Assembly: GCA_900088475.1 (NCBI GenBank)
Contig: FLMG01000547.1
Location: 2,848-66,847 of the forward strand
DNA length: 64,000 nucleotides
DNA from: Hyphochytrium catenoides
Taxonomy: Eukaryota > Sar > Hyphochytriomycetes > Hyphochytriales > Hyphochytriaceae
Reading direction: 5' to 3'
Shown piece by piece: positions 11,126-19,763 of the stretch. The position numbers and the translations under genes were made by a program. The notes below the pieces were generated by a model, which ran no database searches, had not been told where the DNA came from, and was given only the letters and a program-made list of their open reading frames with translations. Numbering within the stretch: position 1 is the stretch's first letter; every line of letters begins with the position of its first letter.

Positions 11126-11349
11126 ACCCCATCCAGATCGCCCTGCAAAGAGTGAAACTTGTTCATCGCCCGCAACCGTTGATCCGTGGCGAGGGGAGAA
11201 GCAGTCGTCCCGCGGCGAAACTCGTGAGTTTGTAGATCACTTCGTCAAGTCCCGGTGTCGCGAGGCTACTGGCCGAAACATTCCTTGCGAAGCAATTCCC
11301 GTCTCCGCACCCTCGTCTGACTCCGAATTATTAGAAGAACCGTCATTAT
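11126..11349 (+). other. coding-like open stretch, possible exon
   Basis: About 74 codons open on the plus strand, ending in TGA, with balanced composition and few low-complexity residues (for example WRGEKQSSRGETREFVDHF near the middle and SDSELLEEPSL at the end). There is no start codon at the left edge, so it would be an internal or terminal exon. A second open stretch after an AG at about 11433 (GCGGGACAG) runs to about 11570, and a competing minus-strand frame lies at 11520-11795. No family recognised; it may belong to the damaged gene just upstream. Confidence 0.3.
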
Positions 11350-11799
11350 GAGGGTCCGCGTCGTCGGCCAAGGTCGGTAGTGCCAGGCCTGTTACAAAGT
11401 GCTGCTCTAACTAATACTGCTTTCTGCGGGACAGCAAGCCGCGAGTGCTCATCATCATCCGCACAACGGTGCTGCTTCTGAGCTGCAGCAGTTGTTCGAA
11501 TCCTCCCAACTTGCCTTGGTTATTTTCTTATGTCGCCCCCTTCCCTACCTTCTTCTCGGCGGGGGCAGACAACACTACTAGGAGGGTGGTCGCCATGGCG
11601 AGGACGGACGTTCAACGTGCTGGTCTCTCTCTTGGTCTTGTCCGCGACTAGGAGATACTTGAGATGCTCAAGCTGGACAGCATGAAGCTGATCTTGAAGA
11701 CTGCTCAGGATCATAACCAGAGTCGTATCCTGGCTTTCCAATTGAGCCACCTGATGCTCCACAACAATCACCGGGGCAGCAGCGCTCGTCATCACTGAC

Positions 11800-12291
11800 T
11801 GCGTGTAACCCTAACCCTAAGCCTCCTTCCAGCGTTCATTGGCCATTCGAACAGCTCTCTGAGCTAGAACTTCTCTCGAACAACGCTTTGCCTTTCGTCT
11901 TCCTAGTGCACGGTAGGGTTATGAAGTTAGTCCTCGCACTTCACCCTAAATTGTTTCTTCTTATTGGAAAAGCGCCATGATGGTCATTAAAAAGTATGCA
12001 GCTGTTAACTGTACGGAGAACGCAACGATTCAGAGAGCTCTCGTAACAGCTGATTGGTCTCCGTGTTTGTCGTCTTCCTTCCTGAGGTTGCCGAAGTTCT
12101 TTCTATAAATGCAGCATACCAGATCCCTCCAAAAGCTTCACGACGAAGCGAGAAGTTTCTGCTACGAAATTGAGTCTTTCTTTGTTCGTCTATTAGTTAG
12201 ATTTTACTTTCTTATAACATTTGCTTATGACATCATAGGACACTAAGTGAGACTGATAAGACGAAAGTCGGACTGAAAAGGTCACCAGAGC
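11800..12291. other. no gene recognised; short telomere-like motif
   Basis: Two CCCTAA-type units occur near 11808 (AACCCTAACCCTAA). This is far too short to be a telomere or a clear interstitial telomeric array. The remainder shows no convincing frame. Confidence 0.4.
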
Positions 12292-13512
12292 TCAGGGACG
12301 GCCTCGGCGGACAGATTTGCTCCTCATTGCACGTGAAGCTGAAGCAGATTGCTTTGGAAGAAACTCTTCAATAAAATGGTGACCGTCATGTTCTCCTGCC
12401 AGAACAGCCCAGTCACTCCGCCTGATGAAAGTAGTAGTGCTGGTACAGCTGTTGTCTATGATGCATAGTGGAGACCTCCCATCGCACGTAGCGTCATTAA
12501 GGCAGTCCTCTGCCGAGCCAGTGACCGCTGAAATTTCACTCTTTGACAAGCATGTAGAATTCGCTGGCAACTTAGCATCAAGCGGACAACTCGTCGAAGT
12601 TCCAGTACACTTTTCTTCAACGTCGCAAAGCCCATATTTGGGGCGGCAGACAGTCGTTGAAGGTGCTACACGATCCACACAGATTCCGTTGCTGCATTGA
12701 TCTGGAGCATCGCACAATCTGAAGGCCGGTGCACAGTACTGTCCATCGGTCTTGGTGAAGTCTTTCGCCGGACAGGCCACTCCAGAACCGGAACACAAGC
12801 TCTCCACGTCGCAGTTCGAAGTCTTTGCGGAGCAAACAGTGGTGGGAGGAGCAACGCTATCAACAGGACAGTTTGTCGCAGAGCCCGTGCACGTCTCAGC
12901 CACATCGCAAGGACCAGCAGGATAACGGCAGACTGTTGTTGCCGGAGCATATAGGTCTTCAGGACAAGTAGGAGAAGTACCGGAGCAGGTCTCAGCCACA
13001 TCGCAAGGGCCAACGGAAGGCCGACAGACTGTTCCTCTTGATGTCATAGCGTTCAGTGGACATACGGTTGAATTCCCCTGGCACACTTCGGGAGAGTCAC
13101 AGACGCCAGTGGCAGCTCGGCAGATAGTTCCAGCCGACATCATGTGGGCAGACGTAAGCGCAGGACACTTAGGACCTGTTCCCGTACAGGTCACAGGCTT
13201 CTGGCAGGTAGGACCCTGTGGGGCTTTCCTGCAGATGAGTGTATCTGGCTGGAAGACATCGCTAGGGCATGTAGGGCCAACCCCATCACAGTATTCTTCT
13301 CTGTCACAAATATCGCTAGCTGGGCGGCACATAGTGGTGGCTGGCAGGGGAGAAAAGCTCTTGGTTCCATTCTGTCCCGCTTGGTAGCCACAGCACACAT
13401 GGAGAGGGTTTATGGGATCGCACTGGGTGGCCTCTGCTCTAGAAATACCATCCAAGAACAAAAAGAGGGTACCGCCGGTGAGCAGTGAGCCTAAAAAAGC
13501 TGAGGTGCGCAT
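12292..13512 (-). CDS. secreted Cys-rich protein with tandem disintegrin-like repeats
   Basis: Single exon, 406 residues. Residues 1-29 are a signal peptide (MRTSAFLGSLL... to AEA). Residues about 30-350 are roughly eight tandem modules of about 40 residues built around C-x3-x-G-x-C-D-x2-E-x-C-x-G-x(4)-C-P-x-D, followed by TVC; one complete unit reads GPCDVAETCTGS. The spacing resembles the disintegrin-type cysteine pattern found in some large secreted proteins of algae and bacteria, although no RGD-type loop is visible. The C-terminal 60 residues are basic and lack the repeat. A secreted matrix, cell-wall or adhesive role is inferred. The neighbouring mucin/vWD gene is also secreted, suggesting a small extracellular-protein neighbourhood. 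This is not a metalloprotease-linked (ADAM) protein: no protease domain is present. Confidence 0.8.
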   Translation of the reverse strand: MRTSAFLGSLLTGGTLFLFLDGISRAEATQCDPINPLHVCCGYQAGQNGTKSFSPLPATTMCRPASDICDREEYCDGVGPTCPSDVFQPDTLICRKAPQGPTCQKPVTCTGTGPKCPALTSAHMMSAGTICRAATGVCDSPEVCQGNSTVCPLNAMTSRGTVCRPSVGPCDVAETCSGTSPTCPEDLYAPATTVCRYPAGPCDVAETCTGSATNCPVDSVAPPTTVCSAKTSNCDVESLCSGSGVACPAKDFTKTDGQYCAPAFRLCDAPDQCSNGICVDRVAPSTTVCRPKYGLCDVEEKCTGTSTSCPLDAKLPANSTCLSKSEISAVTGSAEDCLNDATCDGRSPLCIIDNSCTSTTTFIRRSDWAVLAGEHDGHHFIEEFLPKQSASASRAMRSKSVRRGRP

Positions 13513-14815
13513 GATTAGAGCTTGTGTATGCAGCCTTGGCAGAAGTGGGGACGGCGTGCTGCTGATGGTAGAAGCTTGAAAATGATTCTCCAGACTTTTA
13601 TAAAGTAAAATGGCTCTGGAAAGCGCTTACCTTTTGACAGAGGCTCGCGTTGGTGTTACTGTACGAGGAATCTGTCTCCACGATACACCTACCCGAAGGG
13701 TCTCCTGTCGCCGTGACGGCTCATAGTTCGTCTTCAGTGAAGGGTCGCCAGTCCAACCGTTGCTGGTGATCGCAGTCGACGACGATACGATTTTTAGAAG
13801 ACTCCGTCCAGTAGTCTCTGAGAGAAAGAGGAGAGAGCCTTGGCATTTCTCCATGGCCAGACCGCACTTTCTCATCTGCTGGACCCAGGCCCTACAACTT
13901 ATTACAGTGCTACCTCGGAACCCGCATCACCATATAGAACTATCCTTTCCCTGTGACCAAACGAAAGAGACTGAACACTGAACACTGAAATGCCAGGACT
14001 AATCATGTGCGTACCAGTTGCTTCTCCCTTTCGATCTTTATCTTATCTTAGTCCATCCTCGCTGTCCCTCTATTCCGAACCAGGTGAGAACGAGTTCCTG
14101 CTTGTGAGCAGGGACTGGTGGTAAAACTTCGGCGATGAGCGTGTGTTCTACTTTGGACAACCCTGCCGTTGACCAGTTCTACACGGAAGAAGACCCCTAA
14201 GGATAAACAGACAGCTATGGTCGGTGGATTACTTCCCCAAACATAACGGAAAGTAATCCTATCAACGCAACCAGGGTGAGTGAGGCTTTAAATCAAAACA
14301 GTTCTAGCCAAGAGTCCTGGCCCCGTTCATTGTATATTCGTGTTTCTGGTGACTCCACCACATGTTTATTCTGAGAGCATAAACTGCTTTCTCCGTCTTC
14401 TAGTATCCAGACTTTGTAGCTCCTTCTTTATTGCACATGATGTCCTCATTTGTTCTTATTATTACAGGGAACATCGGAAAGAAAACGGTACAAGTGCTCA
14501 TGAGAAATACTGGACCTAGTTCTACAGGTACGCTACTGTACCGTTAGCTATAAATAAGGTTGGGAGTCTGTTCAGGTGGCGAGCTCTCTCTGTCCTAACC
14601 TTGTCGCCTCTGCAATCTTCATCGTCTAGGCTTTCGTTCTCTGACTAAATCAAAGCCATAAAGCAATCTGGCTGTCTATTGATCATGTCGTACGGTATTA
14701 TTTATAAGGAGCTGGAGGTTGAGGGTTGCTATGCTTCTAATTCATCCTCAAGTAGATGATGAACGTTGTCTATAGCTGTTCTTGGATCTTCATATGGTAC
14801 AAGTAGGATGAGCAC
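13513..14815. other. no gene recognised
   Basis: Upstream region of the Cys-rich gene. An 82-codon minus-strand frame (13627-13875) has no recognisable features and no supporting splice sites. The rest is mixed, somewhat AT-richer DNA, probably intergenic or promoter. Confidence 0.4.
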
Positions 14816-15612
14816 TTGCATCCCACTTTTGTCGGAAAGCCTGCCAGAATTGCGATGAGCATGGTGGGCAGTGGAAGTGTTTCTGTTTCAGAAGTAAACT
14901 TCAAGAAAAGTCTTCCTCCTCCTCCTTCTTCTCCGCTCATCATTACTGAGGAAATCAACTATGATTCTTCTTTTACTGATGATGAGCAGGGAGCAGGTTC
15001 GAGCTGGGATGCTGGAAGAGCCTAAGGCTTCTTAGTTTTTCTTTTCTTCGTCTTCCTCTTCTTCTTCTTCTCTTTCTTCTTCTTCTAGAATTAGTCTGTT
15101 AGTAGCGATAGTAGTAGCAATAAACGTAAAAAAACTGAAAAGAAAAGACGTAGATCTGCCTCAAACATCTTTCTGCTGGAGCTGCCCCCTGTCCTTTCTT
15201 TCTGTGAATGGAGTTTTATAAGAATCGAATTCACCAAAGGGAAACGACACGAAAGGGATGACCATGCGCAAGCTGGTGCAGTTGTTGCCTTCGAGATTTC
15301 TTTCCGTGTTGGAGGAAGAGACAGTACAAGGAACAGAACCATCTTTCAAGCGACGCTTCAAGGTAAGAACAGTGAGCCCTATCTCCTCTCAGTATTGTGT
15401 TATATAAAGAACTATGTTGGGAAGGCGAAGAAGACATATAAGGCAAGAAGCACAACCGCGGGACAAGATGGATGGGAGAGACAATAACAGTCAGCCCTCA
15501 AAAGTAACGACGTGACTAACTGCTAAGGTATCTCACAGAAGAAACAGGCGTCCAGCAAACGTTGGCCACGCAACTGCCGCCGCAACCCTTCAAGGTGGAT
15601 TCCTGCCAATAG
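14816..15612 (+). CDS. uncharacterised Ser/Lys/Arg-rich protein (start and early exons uncertain)
   Basis: Assembled from coding-like stretches. The first (about 14,816-15,022) ends in TAA in its own frame and contains FKKSLPPPPSSP, TEEINYDSSFTDDE and an acidic patch. The second (about 15,093-15,362) starts in a serine run, has a basic cluster (NKRKKTEKKRRR, a nuclear-localisation-like motif), then a globular-looking part with AGAVVAFEISFRVGGRD. It ends at a strong CAAG|GTAAGA donor; an intron of 176 bases ends CTCACAG and the last exon (15,539-15,612) continues in phase to a TAG. The link between the first two stretches crosses CT-rich DNA and is not settled. The family is unknown. A damaged relative lies at 10,690-11,090, so the gene was duplicated locally. 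A nuclear role is suggested only by the basic cluster. Confidence 0.4.
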
Positions 15613-15874
15613 AGGCTTTGTTTTGTCGCGAGACTCTTTTTTTGCTCGCGTTCGTATCAAAATCCAAGGTGTGTCAAGCTGGGCCGCCGAGTTGCCGAGC
15701 TGCCGGACCTTCCTTTTAACAACTACGCTGCACCGGCCAATAGTATGTACCCCAGGACAACTGTACGATCGTGGGAGATTTGTTCATATTAAATTCTCCC
15801 TGATAGTTCTAGCACTACAGAGCCTCCGATATCTGGTGGCGGCGAGAACAATCATACTTTGATGACCGATAAGC

Positions 15875-18800
15875 GTGGTGCACAGCATCATGGCTTCGAC
15901 ATGGTCGACTATCGCAGCTTTTTTCTTTTGCTTTGCCTTGATAATCACCCACGAAGTGGAGGCGATTAGGGCTGGCCGCCTTTCTATGATGGCCGTCAGA
16001 AGTAAGGCGACAAGACCTGCACCAACCACAGCACCTTGCACAAAGGTTCCTGTGACTACGAAAGCTCCTGTGACCACTACCGCTCCAGTCAAACCCACCC
16101 CATATTCGGCCACCACAGCTCCCGTGCCCACTACAGCTCCGGTCAAAATGACATCTTACGTGACCACCACCGCTCCAGTAACGACCACAGCTCCGGTCAC
16201 AACCACAGCTCCCGCGACCACTACAGCTCCCGTCACGACTACAACTCCTGCAACAGACACTGCTCCGGTGACGCCCACATCCACAGCTTCCGTGATCACC
16301 ACGGCTCCGATGACGACCACAGCGCCCATCGCCACTACAAATTCAGAAATACCCACAGCTCCCGAGACAACGACAGCTCCCGTGACGACCACAGCTGCCG
16401 CGACTACTACAGCTCCACAAACATCCAAGACTCCGTTGGCGGCCACAGATGCCTTAACCACCATCCCTCCACTGACGGCTACCGAGCCAGTAACAACTAC
16501 GGCTTCTGTGACCACCATAGCTCCCGTGACAACTACAAATACTGCGGTTACTGCGGGCCCGACAAGCACCGCAACCACTACCACGGCACCTTGCTCGACA
16601 AAGGCACCCATCACCACAATAGCTCCCGTGACAACTACAGCTCCGGCGACCACCACAGCTCCAGTTACAACCACGGCCTCTCAGTCTACCACAGAATCCC
16701 TGGCGACTGCGGCTCCGCTGATCACCACAGCTCCCGTGACCACTACCAATCCAGAGGCAAACACACTTTCCCACACAACAACGGATTATCAGTCAACCAC
16801 AGATCCCCTGACGACTGCGGCCCCGGTGACGACGGCAGCTCCCGTGACCACTACCAATCCAGAGGCAAACACACCTTCCCAAACAACAACGGATTCTCAA
16901 TCTACCACGGATCCCCTGACGACGACGGCCCCAGTGACGACCGCAGCTCCCGTGACAACCACAAGTCCAGAAGTCACCACGGCTCCTCAGACAACAACGA
17001 CCTCTCAGTCTATCACAGATCCCCAGACGACTGCGGCTCCGGTGACGACCGCAGCGCCCGTGACGACTACAGGCCCTGTGACAACCAGAGCTCCTGTGAT
17101 CACTGAGCCTCCCTTGACACCCATCGTGCCTTCCCCTGTCGTTACGAATCTTGTCAGAAATCCGACTTTTGATTCCACGGACTATTGGTGGATTCATGGC
17201 TTGGGCTACAGGCTTTCTAAAGACAAGAGCGGGAACAAGTTTGCCTCGATAGCTGTTCCACCTTCAGAAGCTAAACGGGGCGACGATTTCGGTCTTTTCA
17301 CTACCATCACCCTTTCCAACGAGGAGAAGGTCGAACTAATGGGTGATCCCGCTGCCTCTACCTTCACTGTGGGTGGATACTTTCGCACTGAGCTACTACG
17401 GGTTCCACAGGCTGCTTTTGCGGGTATTCAGGTGGATGTTCTCTGGAGTAATCAAACGAGAACCTATGGCCTTACGCGAAACATCCCTTCTGGCACCTGC
17501 CTAAACTGGAACTATTTCTCGATCGTTGTACCTGCAGACGGGGTTGCACCCTCTACCATTTACATCTGGGTCTATCTTCGCGGCGGGGCCTCTGGGATTA
17601 TTGATGTTGACAACCTCAGACTTTACAAGGGATCAGTGTCCAGCAACCCTCAAATGGCGCCACCCCGTGCTGGTCCTCGCCTGGAACGAATGTCTATCAA
17701 CGTAGGTGATTCACCCCCAGTTTGTCCCGATGATGCCCTTCAGATGGAGTTTCTTAAAGGAGCAAATGTCGTTCCAGATGGACAAGTTGTCGATGTCAAA
17801 GTCAGTCTTGGTTCTTCGGCTCCGAAGGATAGGAGAATACGAGTCCATCTGCAAACTACCAATGGCCTAATGCTCAGTGAACGCTTGCTGACCTTTAACG
17901 GGCAAGATGACAAAGACTCATACGTTATCAAGCTTCGCTCCCTGAGTGGCCCTATCAGCAAGGACAGAGAAGGCATGATAATGACTAATAGCTCTATTAT
18001 CAAAGGAGACTGCCTTTCCTCTGCCGTCCCATACTGTACCGAGCAAGTCTCTGTCACGCGACTTCTATCGGGCACTTCCACAGGCGGCGGTGCCGGTGAT
18101 CCACATCTGAAGTCTCTGGATGGCGTCAACTTTGACTTTCAGGTCCCTGGCTTTTTCCGTTTGGTAGAGTCAAAGGGCTTACAGGTCCATGTATATCAGG
18201 AAAAGTGTGGTCCAATTCAACGCGTCGGGCTAGCGAAAGCGCCAAGTTGCTTCCAGGGTGTTGCAATTAAGTACGGCCCCTCTGTCGTGCGCCTCATGCT
18301 AAACGCCACGGGTCACCTGCTTCTCTCTACTGGGAGTACTCAAAGTGAAGCTCTGTCGGTGGAGAAGGTGAATGGCGCCGCTCAGGCTTATCGAGTTTTC
18401 GTGCAGAGCGACCAGTCAACCTATATTGACGTGAGCACCGGCGCCTGGCTCGTCCACAAGTATCAGTTAATCAATGTGGCCGTTCAGCTCTCTCCCCATT
18501 TCAGAGATTCTAGCCTCACTGGGTTACTGGGAAATTGGAATGGCAACCCTCACGACGACATCAGGAATTCTACCATCCTCGCTTCTCTGCACACTGTGCA
18601 AGATAGTCTATTCACGTGTATTGATGGGTGCACGGATGTGATCAGCACGGATCAACTCTCTGAAGATGAGGAGAGCTTCTTCTTCGCGGAAGACGTGCCC
18701 CTTCTGCATAAAGGTTACACGAAGGTGACAGGCCTGCCTATGATGCCGCTTTTCCCTGTAGAAAGGAACTATGGGGCCACACCTGCTCCTCGCTCTCTCC

Positions 18801-19270
18801 GTGGCCTAGCAGCAGAAAGTAATGGGGAGGGGCAAACTCCCACCAAGGTAGACTGGGAAGCCGCCCGTGAAGTCTGCACCCTGGTCATCGGGGGCATTCC
18901 ATTGTGTGACAAGTACGTGCCAGACTATGAGACGGAATACATTGATACGCAGTGTGTTGGCGATATTATGCTGATCGGTGACATTGCCGCGGTCGAGCAA
19001 TCAAAATTGTCCTATCTTCGAGAGTGCCGTAGAAGGTTGGAGTCTACCATCGTTTCGAACGTTGACGAAAGTCCTCAAGAGAAGCAGCAGGAAGCTTCAG
19101 ACGCAGCTGCGCTTACGTTTGGTAAGTCAGTTTGTCCCGGTAATTGTGGTGGAACAGAACGCGGCATATGTCTGCCCGCGGGCTGCAGTTGCAAGGGCTT
19201 CTTTACAGGGTACAAGTGCGATCAAGACCTTCGCCAGTTAGTATCTGCTGCTGCCGCTGCTGCTGCATAG
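15875..19270 (+). CDS. secreted mucin-like protein with lectin-like, vWD and EGF-like domains
   Basis: Single exon, 1131 residues. A signal peptide covers about residues 1-32 (hydrophobic AAFFFCFALIITHEVEA); a second Met at residue 6 is an equally good start. Residues about 45-425 are a Thr/Pro/Ala mucin tract of TTAPVT-type units, expected to be densely O-glycosylated. Residues about 430-590 resemble a carbohydrate-binding or galactose-binding beta-sandwich (NLVRNPTFDSTDYWW opening, IDVDNLRLYKG ending). Residues about 740-915 are a von Willebrand factor D-type domain: GAGDPHLKSLDGVNFDFQ is its signature and GLLGNWNGNPHDD its late motif. Near the C-terminus CPGNCGGTERGICLPAGC...C is EGF-like, followed by an Ala run. 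An extracellular mucus, wall or adhesive function is inferred. Antisense and frame-2 open frames over the mucin tract are artefacts of the repeats. Confidence 0.88.
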   Translation: MVHSIMASTWSTIAAFFFCFALIITHEVEAIRAGRLSMMAVRSKATRPAPTTAPCTKVPVTTKAPVTTTAPVKPTPYSATTAPVPTTAPVKMTSYVTTTAPVTTTAPVTTTAPATTTAPVTTTTPATDTAPVTPTSTASVITTAPMTTTAPIATTNSEIPTAPETTTAPVTTTAAATTTAPQTSKTPLAATDALTTIPPLTATEPVTTTASVTTIAPVTTTNTAVTAGPTSTATTTTAPCSTKAPITTIAPVTTTAPATTTAPVTTTASQSTTESLATAAPLITTAPVTTTNPEANTLSHTTTDYQSTTDPLTTAAPVTTAAPVTTTNPEANTPSQTTTDSQSTTDPLTTTAPVTTAAPVTTTSPEVTTAPQTTTTSQSITDPQTTAAPVTTAAPVTTTGPVTTRAPVITEPPLTPIVPSPVVTNLVRNPTFDSTDYWWIHGLGYRLSKDKSGNKFASIAVPPSEAKRGDDFGLFTTITLSNEEKVELMGDPAASTFTVGGYFRTELLRVPQAAFAGIQVDVLWSNQTRTYGLTRNIPSGTCLNWNYFSIVVPADGVAPSTIYIWVYLRGGASGIIDVDNLRLYKGSVSSNPQMAPPRAGPRLERMSINVGDSPPVCPDDALQMEFLKGANVVPDGQVVDVKVSLGSSAPKDRRIRVHLQTTNGLMLSERLLTFNGQDDKDSYVIKLRSLSGPISKDREGMIMTNSSIIKGDCLSSAVPYCTEQVSVTRLLSGTSTGGGAGDPHLKSLDGVNFDFQVPGFFRLVESKGLQVHVYQEKCGPIQRVGLAKAPSCFQGVAIKYGPSVVRLMLNATGHLLLSTGSTQSEALSVEKVNGAAQAYRVFVQSDQSTYIDVSTGAWLVHKYQLINVAVQLSPHFRDSSLTGLLGNWNGNPHDDIRNSTILASLHTVQDSLFTCIDGCTDVISTDQLSEDEESFFFAEDVPLLHKGYTKVTGLPMMPLFPVERNYGATPAPRSLRGLAAESNGEGQTPTKVDWEAAREVCTLVIGGIPLCDKYVPDYETEYIDTQCVGDIMLIGDIAAVEQSKLSYLRECRRRLESTIVSNVDESPQEKQQEASDAAALTFGKSVCPGNCGGTERGICLPAGCSCKGFFTGYKCDQDLRQLVSAAAAAAA

Positions 19271-19763
19271 TAGCTCCTCGACTTGAACGCGATCCAGCAC
19301 TGCGCGTGAATTTAGAGATTAGCAGTATGTTCTCGCTATCGCAAAGGAAGGTTGCACATTATAAATGTTAATCTGAAACTTGTTGCCAGTTTGTCACCAT
19401 AAGGGCTTGGAGCTTGATATAGGCAAAGAAACGGTTGACGCCTAGGTGCGGCTGCTGAAGATGACTGTCTGATTCTTTCTACTCCATTGTGACGAAGAGT
19501 AGCGGGATCCACCTACTCAATATTCAGGGACGGACATATTTCTTGCAAGGCCAGATGTAGCTATGGCCTTCATTTCTGTTCATAAGATGATTGCAGCGAC
19601 TGAGTGAAAGGTCCATTTAACACGCGATTGAGGGTGAGTCTTGCACTCGGCTCTGCTGAAGTTGCTTGGACCCTGCTGCTCCGGCAGGGATACAGTCATT
19701 CTATTATCGTTATCTCTGTGCTATATCAGACGCACATGCCTTTCATTGGTGTGGACAGTCACT
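19271..19763. other. no gene recognised
   Basis: Convergent 3' flanks of the mucin/vWD gene (+) and the MurL-like gene (-). An 85-codon plus-strand frame in it overlaps the end of the latter and looks like a shadow. Confidence 0.4.

Noticed and set aside
11806..11822. CCCTAA repeats as a telomere or interstitial telomeric array
   Set aside because: Only two units, embedded in ordinary sequence; similar single units elsewhere are chance.
12425..13488. Several plus-strand frames (85-114 codons) opposite the Cys-rich gene
   Set aside because: Shadows of the repeated minus-strand coding sequence; no independent features.
13144..13488. Possible CRISPR-like regular repeats in the Cys-rich gene region
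   Set aside because: The periodicity is about 40 codons of coding repeat with diverged units, not short identical repeats with spacers, and the genome is eukaryotic.
16036..17106. 356-codon plus-strand frame and minus-strand frames of 172, 134 and 106 codons over the same region
   Set aside because: They are alternate-frame readings of the Thr/Pro mucin repeats (Ser/His/Asp or Val/Gly artefacts); the 1131-codon frame carries the signal peptide and real domains.
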